A stretch of 32,484 nt of DNA. Origin: Apostichopus parvimensis. Its lineage: Eukaryota > Echinodermata > Holothuroidea > Aspidochirotida > Stichopodidae. The notes beneath the pieces were generated by a model. That model saw only the letters and a list, made by a program, of their open reading frames with translations, was not told where the DNA came from and did not search any database. Below are positions 18,001 to 31,965 of the stretch, in pieces; position 1 is the first letter of the stretch, and every line of letters starts with the position of its first letter. The stretch covers positions 28,179 to 60,662 of the forward strand of contig KN887907.1 in assembly GCA_000934455.1 (NCBI GenBank), read 5' to 3'. A program made the translations under genes and the position numbers.

Positions 18001-19568
18001 GGAACTAGGAACTATAAGTGGCCATAGAAAACATCAGACACTTAATGGCAATGGACTTCCAGCACAAGTACTTCTTGAAAGTTCATTAGGAACTAGGAAC
18101 TATAAGTGGCAATGGACTTCCACTACTAAAAAAACATCTATCCTGCCGACTACGCCATTATAGAGGTCGGGTGGGAGAGAGAGACTCGAGACAGTCAAAG
18201 AGAACACTACACAACCGATGTCAGAGCTGAACTGCTTGTATTTCTCTTGTCCCACACCCAGTGTTCCATCTAGCCATTATAGTCAGTATTGCGAATTTCG
18301 GACACCTACGAATTTCGGACACCCCTAAGAAATACACGATTTCACCATGACAACCTACAGGAAGAGCCAAATTTCACCAAAAAGTACAAAGCTACAGTTA
18401 TTTTCTCTCCAAAATGACCCGTGTGCAAGTAAATACTTACATATTTGTCAATAAAATGACGGAGATCTAAGAAGTCTGTTATAATTACTGAAAGAGCAAC
18501 TGTGCCACCAATTTTATCACCAGCGCCACACTGTGGGACTGTGTGTCCGAATTTTCGGACACAAAAGAATGCACCATTTTGCATGTAGGCAGTCAAAAAT
18601 ACGAAAATTTTTCCAAAGGGGAGGGGGACACCCCCTCCCCTTAGACCCTCCCCCACTGCCGCTGATCACACTCATAAATTTTCCTCAATGTTGGAAAGTC
18701 TGCTAGCATATTTACAATAGGTGATTACATAACTAGCATAGGCTACTAGCATAACTCCACATACCTCTACAAGTTAACTTAAAAAATGTGATTCCTAAAT
18801 TGTTAATATAGTTTTTACACAGTTTGACAAAAAAATTGACAATACTCTGGCCATATTCTGAAAGTATGCTTGCCAATCATATTTATGGCACACACTTTGC
18901 TATTAATGAGTGGAAGTCTTATTCTAATAAACAATGGTACAATGTAAAGATCAAACATGGAATACTTTTCANNNNNNNNNNNNNNNNNNNNNNNNNNNNN
19001 NNNNNNNNNNNNNNNNNNNNNTCATATTTATGGCACACACTTTGCTATTAATGAGTGGAAGTCTTATTCTAATAAACAATGGTACAATGTAAAGATCAAA
19101 CATGGAATACTTTTCATTCTTCAAATTGGGCACAAAAAGACAAAATATGAGCAAATGCAAGAACCTGGTAATGTAGTTAAAAGGCCTACATAATGATGAT
19201 TTGGCCTTCTTTTTTTTTGCAAAATCACACCATCTTTTTTACTTCAGTTTGGTGTAAAAATATTGTGGGGCTCACCAGCCAACTTCTACAGTATAAGGGG
19301 TTAGGTACAGCTAATTTGGGTTAACTACATTATGAAATTTCAAGAGCTTCTGTGACTATGCTAGGCCTACATACTTTTGCTTCTAATCTAGGCCTAACAA
19401 AGTTAAGACATAACTTCGTATCACCTGTGTATTTTTGTGCATACTCCTGCTTGAATTGTCCTGTCGCATGGGTGGACGTGGCTGTGAAACTGGATAATTT
19501 GCAGTGAAAGAATTCAAGGGTCCAACTGCATTGTGACCAACCTGCATTGCAATGTATTGAGAATCCAT
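8962..19568 (-). CDS. PDCD7: PDCD7, U11/U12 snRNP 59K protein (complete, nine coding exons)
   Basis: Coding exons in order: 19425-19568, 15406-15546, 14498-14584, 13562-13693, 12622-12760, 11745-11836, 11267-11387, 9791-9881 and 8962-9076; 353 codons plus TAA, all phases consistent. The family is a protein of the U11/U12 di-snRNP that recognises minor (U12-type) introns in the nucleus. Evidence is alignment by eye to vertebrate PDCD7: ALRKLRLIRQG, KQRSTMYREEE followed by VMLEGER, LFGEG, ISRFYNQANENL followed by EVRRQWDAF, then PLNWISPAPPSSDKWA. The middle is strongly charged coiled coil. It is shorter than the human protein (about 485 residues, from memory), mostly because the long proline-rich N terminus is reduced to a 48-codon first exon. 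Same strand as CLPX, which lies directly upstream. Confidence 0.9.
9077..9790 (-). other. PDCD7 intron 8
   Basis: 714 bp with no recognised repeat. The plus-strand open frames at 9158-9358 and 9443-9625 have no recognisable features. Confidence 0.75.
9791..9881 (-). CDS. PDCD7: PDCD7 coding exon 8
   Basis: 91 bp, phase 1 in and 2 out, acceptor TTTTTAG, donor GTGAG. Encodes ISRFYNQANENLQCFIEV, equivalent to the vertebrate FRQYYLQAEHSLPALIQI. Confidence 0.92.
9882..11266 (-). other. PDCD7 intron 7
   Basis: 1385 bp, AT-rich. A short direct repeat, ggtgacctttaaat, sits near 10844 and 10859. Nothing else recognised. Confidence 0.75.
11267..11387 (-). CDS. PDCD7: PDCD7 coding exon 7
   Basis: 121 bp, phase 0 in and 1 out, acceptor CTTTCAG, donor GTAAGA. 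Starts VMLEGER, a family signature, and ends NEMLFGE, equivalent to the vertebrate ESKLFG. Confidence 0.92.
11745..11836 (-). CDS. PDCD7: PDCD7 coding exon 6
   Basis: 92 bp, phase 1 in and 0 out. Encodes GENFESAMTKLEDFVKQRST and MYREEEKTMQ, aligning with the vertebrate KLIKKRSELYEAEERALR. The acceptor (CATCAAG) has only a modest pyrimidine tract. Confidence 0.9.
11837..12621 (-). other. PDCD7 intron 5
   Basis: Contains a (GA)n microsatellite at about 12187-12208 and a short (AAAT)n run near 12500-12516. Otherwise plain. Confidence 0.75.
12187..12208. repeat. (GA)n microsatellite
   Basis: Short GA run followed by the duplicated phrase catagcatagc, within PDCD7 intron 5. Confidence 0.8.
12622..12760 (-). 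CDS. PDCD7: PDCD7 coding exon 5
   Basis: 139 bp, phase 0 in and 1 out, donor GTAAGT. Encodes DAELQKEIDSTLSEVRQKKR and ALRKLRLIRQGTM, the match to the vertebrate VLSEVRKKQ and ALEKLRKLRKEA blocks. Confidence 0.9.
12761..13561 (-). other. PDCD7 intron 4
   Basis: 801 bp. Contains a poly-C tract near 13428-13441 and a possible 33-bp in-frame cassette at 12848-12880, discussed among the findings. Confidence 0.7.
13562..13693 (-). CDS. PDCD7: PDCD7 coding exon 4 (basic coiled coil)
   Basis: 44 codons, phase 0, acceptor TTTTACATAG, donor GTAAGT. Very rich in K, R and E (LRKRKQVHRKHQEERLAKDE and onward to EKEKKKT), like the RER-rich helix of vertebrate PDCD7. Confidence 0.87.
13694..15405 (-). other. 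PDCD7 introns 13694-14497 and 14585-15405
   Basis: Two AT-rich introns around exon 3. No repeat family or coding frame recognised. Confidence 0.75.
14498..14584 (-). CDS. PDCD7: PDCD7 coding exon 3
   Basis: 29 codons, phase 0, acceptor TTTTTGCAG, donor GTAAGTC. Encodes ARLTEILGKF, NDYLNDISKRIDKQRK, a helical stretch before the basic coiled coil. Confidence 0.85.
15406..15546 (-). CDS. PDCD7: PDCD7 coding exon 2
   Basis: 47 codons, phase 0, acceptor TTTTCCCAG. Coiled-coil helix with KKLLRQIHFLLKQLSSERD and EWQNECW, resembling the vertebrate RARLLRALRLVRRL region. The donor reads AAAG/GTCTGT, weak at +3 and +4 but good at +5 and in the exon. Confidence 0.8.
16189..17946 (-). CDS. Gag-protease-(RT start) open frame of a gypsy-like element
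   Basis: 584 codons with no internal stop. The likely gag start is Met24 (17877), since residues 1-23 fall in leader sequence. Residues ~24-265 are gag-like, with a helical segment (~172-260, around YRERFHSAYKL and FVRIMDKIVADRL) resembling the SCAN-like capsid region of Gmr1-type gypsy elements; that likeness is inference. A CCHC knuckle CYRCNELGHLSYSC (C307, C310, H315, C320) would bind RNA. A protease follows with active site ADSGSS (Asp381, DSG rather than DTG) and a downstream VGRDILG motif at 448-454. Residues 529-584 match the segment before RT (RIDTGDASPVRRRQYKL), then a TGA ends the frame at 16189-16191. It is sense to PDCD7, so it would be carried in PDCD7 pre-mRNA. Confidence 0.85.
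17941..18122. repeat. 88-bp tandem duplication in the gag leader
   Basis: Segment 17941-18028 recurs at 18029-18108 with a few substitutions (for example cggacacttactgg against cagacacttaatgg) and a partial third copy, tggcaatggacttcca, ends near 18122. It lies just upstream of the element's gag frame. Confidence 0.9.
18140..18157 (-). other. Possible primer-binding site of the gypsy-like element
   Basis: On the minus strand the sequence TGGCGTAGTCGGCAGGAT begins with the TGG expected of a site pairing with a tRNA 3' CCA end, about 260 bases before the gag start. The tRNA is not assigned and no LTR end (CA) directly adjoins it. Confidence 0.35.
18292..18562. repeat. CGAATTTCGGACAC repeat segment
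   Basis: cgaatttcggacacc occurs at 18292 and 18309 (17-bp step). A palindrome gtgtccga-attt-tcggacac lies at 18543-18562. This could be the ends of a small DNA element or part of the neighbouring LTR; the family is not identified. Confidence 0.5.
18616..18642. repeat. Perfect GC-rich hairpin
   Basis: AAGGGGAGGGGG, loop aca, CCCCCTCCCCTT: 12-bp perfect arms. Followed by ttagaccctcccccactgcc. Such G-rich hairpins are typical of short interspersed repeats. Confidence 0.85.
18877..19116. other. Assembly gap (50 N) flanked by a perfect 95-bp duplication
   Basis: Positions 18972-19021 are N. The 95 bases before (18877-18971) are identical to the 95 after (19022-19116). This is most simply an unmerged contig overlap, not biology. 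Confidence 0.95.
19425..19568 (-). CDS. PDCD7: PDCD7 probable first coding exon
   Basis: 48 codons from ATG to donor CAG/GTGATA, phase 0, joining in frame to 15546. The context of the ATG is G at -3 and G at +4, and an in-frame TAG lies about 45 bases upstream, so this is the first ATG of the frame. The encoded stretch has QPRPPMRQ and little else conserved. Assignment rests on position, frame and splice site, so it is less certain than the other exons. Confidence 0.6.
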
Positions 19569-20093
19569 GACTAAAAAATGTGAACTCTGTTTGTCTTTAC
19601 TTGGCCCAGTCTACTTGTATTTTGATTTGGTTTTGTTATATCAGATGTGGAAAAGAACCTCAGCGGTAAAGTAGTCCAGGCGTTGATACTGATTGCGTGA
19701 AGCACTGCTCGTTCTTAGGAAATGTTTGGCTTACTGTTACTGCTATTCTCAGGCAGTAAGTGAAACCTATAACGATGTAGGTCTAGCCTACAGTACTAGC
19801 ACTGCTAGTAGCAGTACAGTTAACGTTAGCAATGCAGAGACAACAATAACGTTGATTACCAGCCCTAGGCTACAGTACAGACCCAGTTATGCGACTTATC
19901 ATTAATTCCAAATATGACAGAAGAGACCAAGTAGAAATGGCTAAACTGATTGACATAATAATAAATCATGCTCATGTTGGGATTTCACAAGATAATCCTA
20001 GTGACCAACCTAGTAGCATCGCACCAAAAATAAGTTGTAACGGTCCACAAGTGCTAGTCAAAGTTAGCCCTGCCGTTATGCAGTTAGTATCTC
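19569..20093. other. PDCD7 upstream region
   Basis: Should contain the PDCD7 promoter and 5' UTR on the minus strand. No TATA box or CpG-rich patch is evident. A perfect palindrome actgctagtagcagt lies at 19801-19815, and CAGTAC occurs at 19791, 19812 and 19873. Confidence 0.5.
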
Positions 20094-20099
20094 CAGTAC
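19889..20099 (+). pseudogene. Left part of an open frame interrupted by a DNA element
   Basis: Open from an in-frame TGA near 19853, first ATG 19889. It runs into the 20100-21427 element at its TSD and the same codon frame resumes at 21430. The content (KYDRRDQVEMAKLIDIIIN near the start) is not recognised. It may be an old gene, another transposon or chance. Confidence 0.3.
20094..20099 (+). other. Target-site duplication CAGTAC, left
   Basis: Directly abuts the left inverted terminus at 20100. Confidence 0.8.
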
Positions 20100-21427
20100 T
20101 ATGGACGGCCATTTGGACAAAAATACAACGATGAAACAGGAGACAAACAGACAAGAACAAAGATGAAAAGGAACAATAATAAGAATGTAGTGCACTACAG
20201 ATAAACTGAAAGGATATAGAGATCAAACAGTCTATAAAAAAGAAAGAACAAATAAAAAGACCAAAATGGAGACAATTAACATGAACATACAGCTAATAAT
20301 AAGAAAAAGATGCGCCAAAAGGAAACTGACCAAACAACCAAACTAAACCAAACCAAGCCATCCATAAACAACATGACTGCGCGAACTAAATGAAAGTTCG
20401 CCCCCACGATTGAAAGCTTTCCCCATAATTCAAAACGAACGTTGAGCGAGAATCCAAACGAACGTTGGAACAGAATCAAAATGAACATTGGGACAGAATC
20501 AAAACGAACAGCTGTTGTTTGTGAACTTTTCTATTTGTGTTATGCTTAAGTTGGGAGGGTTTAATAAGGACTATCCTTTCTTGGAGCCCGTCAAGAATCA
20601 AGAATAAAAAATGAACAGCCAGTAAAATGAAAACAATCAGAGGGCGATACTTTAAGCACGCCTCTTAGATAATTTTTGGAATGCCCTCAGCACACCGCAA
20701 CGGCGCAGCTCGAACCGGATCTTGCTGCATAGAAATTTTGTGTCTTGGTACATATCATCAGGCCCATATGTACTTGGTCACGGTGACAAGGCCTGTCTAT
20801 GATAATCAGTATGGCAGTGTCCCTCATCTGCCTCTGCCCCCGTTAAAAATTCCCTTGTGGGCACCATGACAACACGACGATTAGCCCACACAGTTCACTG
20901 ACCCTGTGAAGCACTGTGGACGGAAGTGTCGTGCATACAAGATGTCGTAACTACATTTTGTACTATAACACGGTCTGTCCTTTTAGTTCATAGGTGTTCG
21001 TTCATTTCGCATAAATGTTCGTTTGATTTCGGGCGAATGTCCTTTTGATTATGTTACATCTTCCTTTTCATGGTGGCCCTTTTTCTTTTTGTTCTGAGCA
21101 CTTGTTCGTTTCGCGTGTGTCTTTTTGACTCGTGCGAATGTTCTATTGCTTACAATCCTTATTCGTTTTTATGGTGGCGATTGATCTTTTTGTTCTGACA
21201 AGTGGATCAATTTTGACTTCCCAATGCTCCTTGTTTATCCTTCGGTTGTATGTGTTTGATATGTTTCGCTACATGATTGTCTTTTTATTTTTATTTCTCT
21301 TTTAAAGTGCAGCCTTTCACAATTTTACATTGGTTTTAAATATCTTTGTTTCATTTTGCATATTTCTTCTTTTTCAATTTCCTTCTTGTTTCATCGTTGT
21401 ATTTATTTGCCCAAATGGCCGTCCATA
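20100..21427. mobile_element. Non-autonomous DNA transposon, 1328 bp, 6-bp TSD
   Basis: Both ends read inward TATGGACGGCCATTTGG (17 of 17 identical), followed by imperfect matching through aatacaacgatgaaaca. The element is flanked by direct CAGTAC repeats at 20094-20099 and 21428-21433. Arms are A-rich on the inward strand and contain diverged AACGAAC-type subrepeats pointing in opposite directions, giving a foldback-like layout. The core (about 20520-20990) has no long frame. No transposase. A 6-bp TSD excludes hAT (8), PIF (3) and mariner (TA); the superfamily is not assigned. Confidence 0.85.
20432..20510. repeat. 23-bp subrepeats inside the DNA element
   Basis: aaaacgaac/aaatgaac phrases recur at steps of 23 bp (CG or TG at 20436, 20459, 20482 and 20505), each followed by gttg or attg and acagaatc. 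Diverged inverted counterparts (gttcgtttgattt, gttcgtttcgcg) lie at about 20997-21120. Confidence 0.85.
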
Positions 21428-21433
21428 CAGTAC
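21428..21433 (+). other. Target-site duplication CAGTAC, right
   Basis: Directly abuts the right inverted terminus at 21427; same sequence and orientation as the left copy. Confidence 0.8.
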
Positions 21434-21612
21434 TTCAATTCGATCGAGGCCTTCGCATAGTTTCTACATTAGGTAGCTACTACTTAAGATGTAGATATCA
21501 TGTGGTGACCCGGTTTGAATGTGGTGCTTGTCAATTGGCATCAGAGTTTGTTATCTATGCCAGGACTCTAGCAGCGTTTTTTATACGCCAAGTCAATAGG
21601 GAGTACCACTAA
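21430..21612 (+). pseudogene. Right part of the interrupted open frame
   Basis: Open to TAA at 21610-21612 and in the same frame as 19889-20099 if the element and one TSD copy are removed. Contains STLGSYYLRCRYHVVTRFEC; no family recognised. Confidence 0.3.
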
Positions 21613-24600
21613 ATATTCTCTTGGACAAACTAAAAAATCGTCTCTGATAGATTTTGACCACATCAACTGTAGTTTGTGGATGATTTCATTCAATTTTTGC
21701 ACAATTAATGATACATCTTTTTCTTTCAGCAGTGGATACTGAACTGTAACAGTTATGGCTTTGTGGTATTACTACCTATTTAAGCTGCATATTTAAGAGG
21801 GCACATATTTCTCCCTTCTCCTTTTGGCTTTGTTTATTTTGTTTTGTAATTTTATACAAACACACATTGTAAGTCAGGGATACAAAGCATCATTTTACTT
21901 TGTATGAAATTACTTATATAGCAAACTCGGGTATGACATGCTTTCTATTTAAATGAAAGACAAAGGTCAATAAATGTGTGATATAGGAAATTTATTATAC
22001 TAATGCTCCTATGTAGCAATGCTGTCCATAAATTCAATGTTAATTTTCGGGAAAAACCAAAAGGGCATTGAAACACACAAAGAAAAAAAAATATTTTGAA
22101 CATTTTGTTAATGTTGAAAAAGAAAAATTATTTTGTTGTAGAATAGCGCTTATTTATATGTTTATGGATAAAAAATTAAAAACAAATAGCATTATGGAAT
22201 AAACCACACACCAAACTAAACACTTTCTTTTTTTTTGGAATTGGTAAATCTGTACAAGGGCTTTGCAATATTCAAGAGTACGTACGGTATGGATGAGTAA
22301 CATTATAAGAGTAGACTAATCACATGTATATATATCCTAGTAGAGTAGCATTGACCACCAGTACATATTAAGAGACAAGAACACAAGCAGAAGAGGGATT
22401 CCATCATTTTGTAACAAAGAAAACTCTTGTAACTTAAACATTACAGCTGTAAAAATCTATCAAATATTAACTCAATAGCAATATTTACAAAACTGTTCAA
22501 ACAATTAGCATACTACCTACCATCCAAGAGAAAACTATGAATATTAGAGCAAAGTTTCAAGGAATTCGAACTAAAATGAGGTAATTATATTTTTAATGAT
22601 ACAATCTTGAAAGAGAGTACTGGCTTAATCACAACACACAAGTATGTATTCATTCATCTTGTCAAGTAGATAATGCCACAATGTATTAAACATATAAAAG
22701 TACCATACAAATGTTTATTTGTTTGATACTATTTGAGCAGGTCACCCTATACAGGACAAGTAAACCATGAAACTTTTCATATTGGTGTACATTGTAAGCA
22801 CAATTCTGCATTCTGTTCAGTTGTACAAGCCACATTCAGATTATCATGCAATTAGTTCTTATACCATTTATGTATCTGGAAAAGTTCTGTTGTTATATAC
22901 TTATATAGTTAAAGATACGCTTTATTGGCTCCAATTATAGCTTGTAGGAAAAGCTTTGTGATCAAGTAATCGACCTGCCATGGTCGTAAATTGACCTCAG
23001 GCTCCACAATTAGCCTGCATAGCTTCTTAACACCATTAAGGCTCTTTGTGTAAACACTGTGTGGAAATATGTTCACGTCGACAGTGTAGTTCATCATACA
23101 GCGTTCTCACAAAGACCCTCATACAAGAAAACCTATGTGGCAGGCGTTGCAGACTGATTGGTAAAAAGAGGTCATTTTATGACCAAGGCAGATCGATTAC
23201 GAAATCTCAAAAAACTTTTACATGATAGCGTGCTATAGTTGGGGTCTATACAGCAGACCTTTAAGCCGGTTTTAGACCTTGATAACTCTTGCCTGATGTC
23301 GTTGTTTTCTCAACTCATACAAACTGTCATTATTAAAGTTGAAGCGGTTTTGTTACAGCCATAAATGGAATTTTAAAACATTGACTTCGCACATCGCAAA
23401 AGTGATATGCCTGTCATAAAACAACAACAACTCATTCGCAAAGCTAGATACTGAACAACAAAATGGTCTTTAGAAAGTCTGCTGATGCTGCGACAAGCTT
23501 GCAGGAAACTTTGTGTCTCAATGCTCAAAATGTTACCTCTTAAGAACAGCTAAAATATATCAGGTAATGTATATAGAACACTGACTAGGCTTTAGGATAT
23601 AAGTCCATTAAGTTCATTACATGAAGTCACTGGTTTGAATTAGTCTAGCACAATATAATAGCTTAAATTAAGAAGAAACTTTATTTAAAACACAGAATGA
23701 CATCTTCAGCTCACTAATCAACGGCCAATATTTACAGTAGGAACACTATGGACAAAGCATTCCTTGTAACCTAACACAGAGACAGCTATGCAATTCCTTA
23801 TATCCTGTTTGAATTTTGCCACTGGCATATTAACAAACTATATCACAATTATGGAGTACATATTTACAATGCATACAGCTTACAGAGTGAAAATCAACTT
23901 TGAATTACTGAATACTAAATTCACAAGAAGACTTTTGTCTGCATGTGCAGTGACAGGTCTGACATTTTTCAATATTCATGTTTTAATATTTATGATTTAA
24001 TATTTATGTACTGGACGGGTTTTCAAACTTCCAGACTATTCAACCATTCATCAGGGTATTATCCTACAAGTTAATCTAACATTCAAGCCCTAGATGTGAG
24101 ACATTGGTAAGGATGTCACAAATCATCTGCACTATTCAACTCTTTCTCATGAAATCAACAAAACTTAAGTAGGATATAAAGAAAGCTTCATCAACTGTTG
24201 GTACTGAAACCTCATTACCAAGTTCAGGTTACAATCTGGTTTAACTCTTTGAAGTCCAATGTATTTCTGCATCTTTAATGGAAGCCCTTCACTGTATCAC
24301 CCCTTGACCATCCAACACTCTATGTGTATACATTTGTGAAACCACTAACATATTCACTGACTGTACAAATGACCACTACATACACCTCTGAACTAGCAAT
24401 AACCTAGAATAATACACATGTCCCTTTATTACCATTCTTCCTTGTCACCGTGATTAACATGTTTATCAGACACTACAGAAAGTTACATGTTCTAACCAGC
24501 ACTTAACCTGAAGTCCAACACCAACACCAAAAGAAGATTAAATTATTAAATATAAATAATACAATCAAATGTGGCAGATATTCATATTTAAGTGTAACAG

Positions 24601-25066
24601 AGAGAGAAATGGTGCAACCACTGTTTGGCCTAGGTAACTTGTAGATACCCGTTTCACATGCATTTTCAAAACTGAAAGAGTCTTACAAGTCTATAATAAA
24701 AAGAAATCGTCTAAACTAAATTATTTTCTACAGAAGGTAAGTGCTTTAGTAAAATTACATAGATTAGCTATTTTCCCACCACAAGCTATCTCCTTCAACA
24801 TATTCGACACTGTTACAGCCTAACATTGTATTAAATCTGTAAGAACTCTACAGATAAATGAAATAATCAAACAAAAGGATTAAAATGTAATAAGTTTATG
24901 GACAAAAGAATTGACTAAACAATTGGTAATATTATTAAGACTCTTCCATGCATAGCTGCTCTATATATTAATGTTTTTCACTTCCTCAAAATAGCAGGTT
25001 GGTAGGTTTAAGAATGCAAACCTGATTGCTAGAGTTCTTTGATTATATATTACACGACGTTTGAGT
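21613..25066. other. Intergenic and probable CLPX 3' UTR
   Basis: 3.4 kb, AT-rich, with no coding sequence recognised on either strand. The nearer part is likely CLPX 3' UTR on the minus strand. AATAAA on that strand occurs at 24425-24430, 23680-23685 and near 22712, any of which could end the transcript. Confidence 0.55.
24425..24430 (-). terminator. Candidate polyadenylation signal AATAAA (CLPX)
   Basis: TTTATT on the plus strand, about 640 bp past the CLPX stop. One of several candidates. Confidence 0.3.
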
Positions 25067-30482
<5,416 letters not shown>

Positions 30483-31965
30483 CTGTAAAACATTAAATAA
30501 ACAAACAACATCCTTCAGAGAACACTTTAACTATAATGTAACTTGCAACATTCTGCCTGCCACAAAACAAAGTCATGAATCCAAATCCTTTACTTGTTAA
30601 ATTATGTTTGGAATAATGATATGAGGACAGTATTTATACTAGTACAGTATAATAACCTATCATCTAATGCACTTGTGATGGGAACAGGTACCAGCAGGAC
30701 CGACCAAAAACAATATACTACCCAGTCTAAGCCGTTACTACCCAGTCGGGAAATTCTTAACAATCACTAAAATCATTCTCCATTTTCAGTTACATTTGTA
30801 TTTGACTTCCATTTTTTCAAAATTTGGTGAAATTCCGTTCTATCTTGATGTGTTTAAGTGTAAAATTCGAAGAAAATCTGTTACTTTTTCCGCTCGAGAA
30901 AGTTTTGATCAACTACGTTTGTCCAAAAAGGAGCCCAGTTACTACAGTTAAGGACTAGCAGTTATAAATTCAGTCACAAATCAAACTAGATAGATTGCAG
31001 TCCAAAGAATAACCACATTTAAGTTCAAAGTTACATTCTACAAGTTGATATTTTAACGTACTGTAAAACAGCTCAGTGGTACCTTTGATTCAAAACCTGA
31101 AGCTTATTGAACAACCAAATATTCTGTTCTGATTAACGTAGAAGAAGAAACCAGGCAAACATAAAAAGTCAGCTCTGATACGTGAATCTAATATAAGATT
31201 CTTTAACAAGAATAATTAGTTCATGACATTGTTTCAAAATCTATTTATGTCATGACAAATACTCTGAATTGATTAAAAAACAATAGCTTTCTGTCTTTGA
31301 CTTACATACAACTTATTTACGCAGCTATTTAAAGACATCCACAATATGATACAACAGGTCTATATTAAGATAGATAACAATGTACCATGAACTTAACGTT
31401 TAAAACCCAAATAGGCATTACAGACGACCTTTGATCCCACAAGCTTTTTGAATTCAACTATTTACAGTAACAATTAGTGAAAAACCACAGACAAACTGTA
31501 AATACAGAGTTAGATCAGGAGGTACAAATAAAGCTACCAAAGTGCAAGCTAAGCCTGATGAAACAATTGAAAAACATTGTTTTATCAGATTGGCAAGATC
31601 ATACCATGCCAAATATAGCTTAAGCAGATAATCTAAATAGTTTGATGGTGGTGGACATCTGTAACTTGTCCTACATAAAAAAAAAAAACATATGAATATG
31701 AAACAGGTAGTCCAACTAGAGATATTACCAGACATTACTGTTAAAATGAGAGCATGTTATTAATACTTGAAGTAAGTAATATATTTTTGGTGCTGCACCG
31801 ATTATTGGCATGCATTATTGGTATCGGCAGATATTGCTGATATCTGTCCAATATCAGTATTGGTAAAGTAAGCATCATTTGCCCATAGTTCACAACCGAT
31901 AGGCTATTGCTTCTTCAAAACAAACATGGATTGTTCAGAGGTAAGTTTAAAATATTTTGGCCTAG
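30483..31965 (-). other. CLPX intron (continues past the window)
   Basis: No further CLPX exon identified. actacccagtc is repeated at 30717 and 30736. A hAT-like remnant lies at 31794-31866. Confidence 0.65.
31794..31866. mobile_element. hAT-like element end, second remnant
   Basis: tgcaccgattattggcatgc followed by tatcggcagatattgctgat and atctg, with 7-bp palindromic arms cagatat/atatctg. Same type of ATCGGC/CCGAT sequence as at 28591-28673 but diverged. Confidence 0.45.

Larger units (their letters stand above)
16189..18157 (-). mobile_element. Truncated Ty3/gypsy-like LTR retrotransposon (gag-protease part)
   Basis: Reads right to left: a possible primer-binding site, a leader with an 88-bp duplication (17941-18122), then one open frame covering gag, a CCHC knuckle, a retropepsin-like protease and only the first ~55 residues of the reverse-transcriptase module. 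The remainder of RT, RNase H, integrase and the 3' LTR are absent: past 16191 the sequence becomes unrelated AT-rich intron. The right boundary and 5' LTR are not resolved. Confidence 0.75.
15547..19424 (-). other. PDCD7 intron 1 with mobile-element insertions
   Basis: 3878-bp intron hosting, from right to left, an assembly gap (18972-19021), a GC-rich hairpin repeat, a CGGACAC-repeat segment and a truncated gypsy-like element on the same strand as PDCD7. The part at 15547-16190 shows nothing recognisable. Confidence 0.7.

Noticed and set aside
18342..18656. 104-codon minus-strand frame
   Set aside because: Spans the GC-rich hairpin and CGGACAC repeats; no protein similarity recognised.
22909..23097. 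62-codon minus-strand frame
   Set aside because: Lies in the probable CLPX 3' UTR and has no recognisable features.
30692..30726. Minus-strand 35-bp candidate exon (ILFLVGPAG) that would supply the missing Walker A start of CLPX
   Set aside because: The phase fits but joining it gives GPAGKT, two residues short of the GPTGSGKT P-loop, and it overlaps a short direct repeat (actacccagtc). Probably coincidence; the true exon is beyond the window.
31454..31735. 93-codon hydrophobic minus-strand frame
   Set aside because: Low-complexity, AT-driven hydrophobic translation; nothing recognisable and no exon signals.
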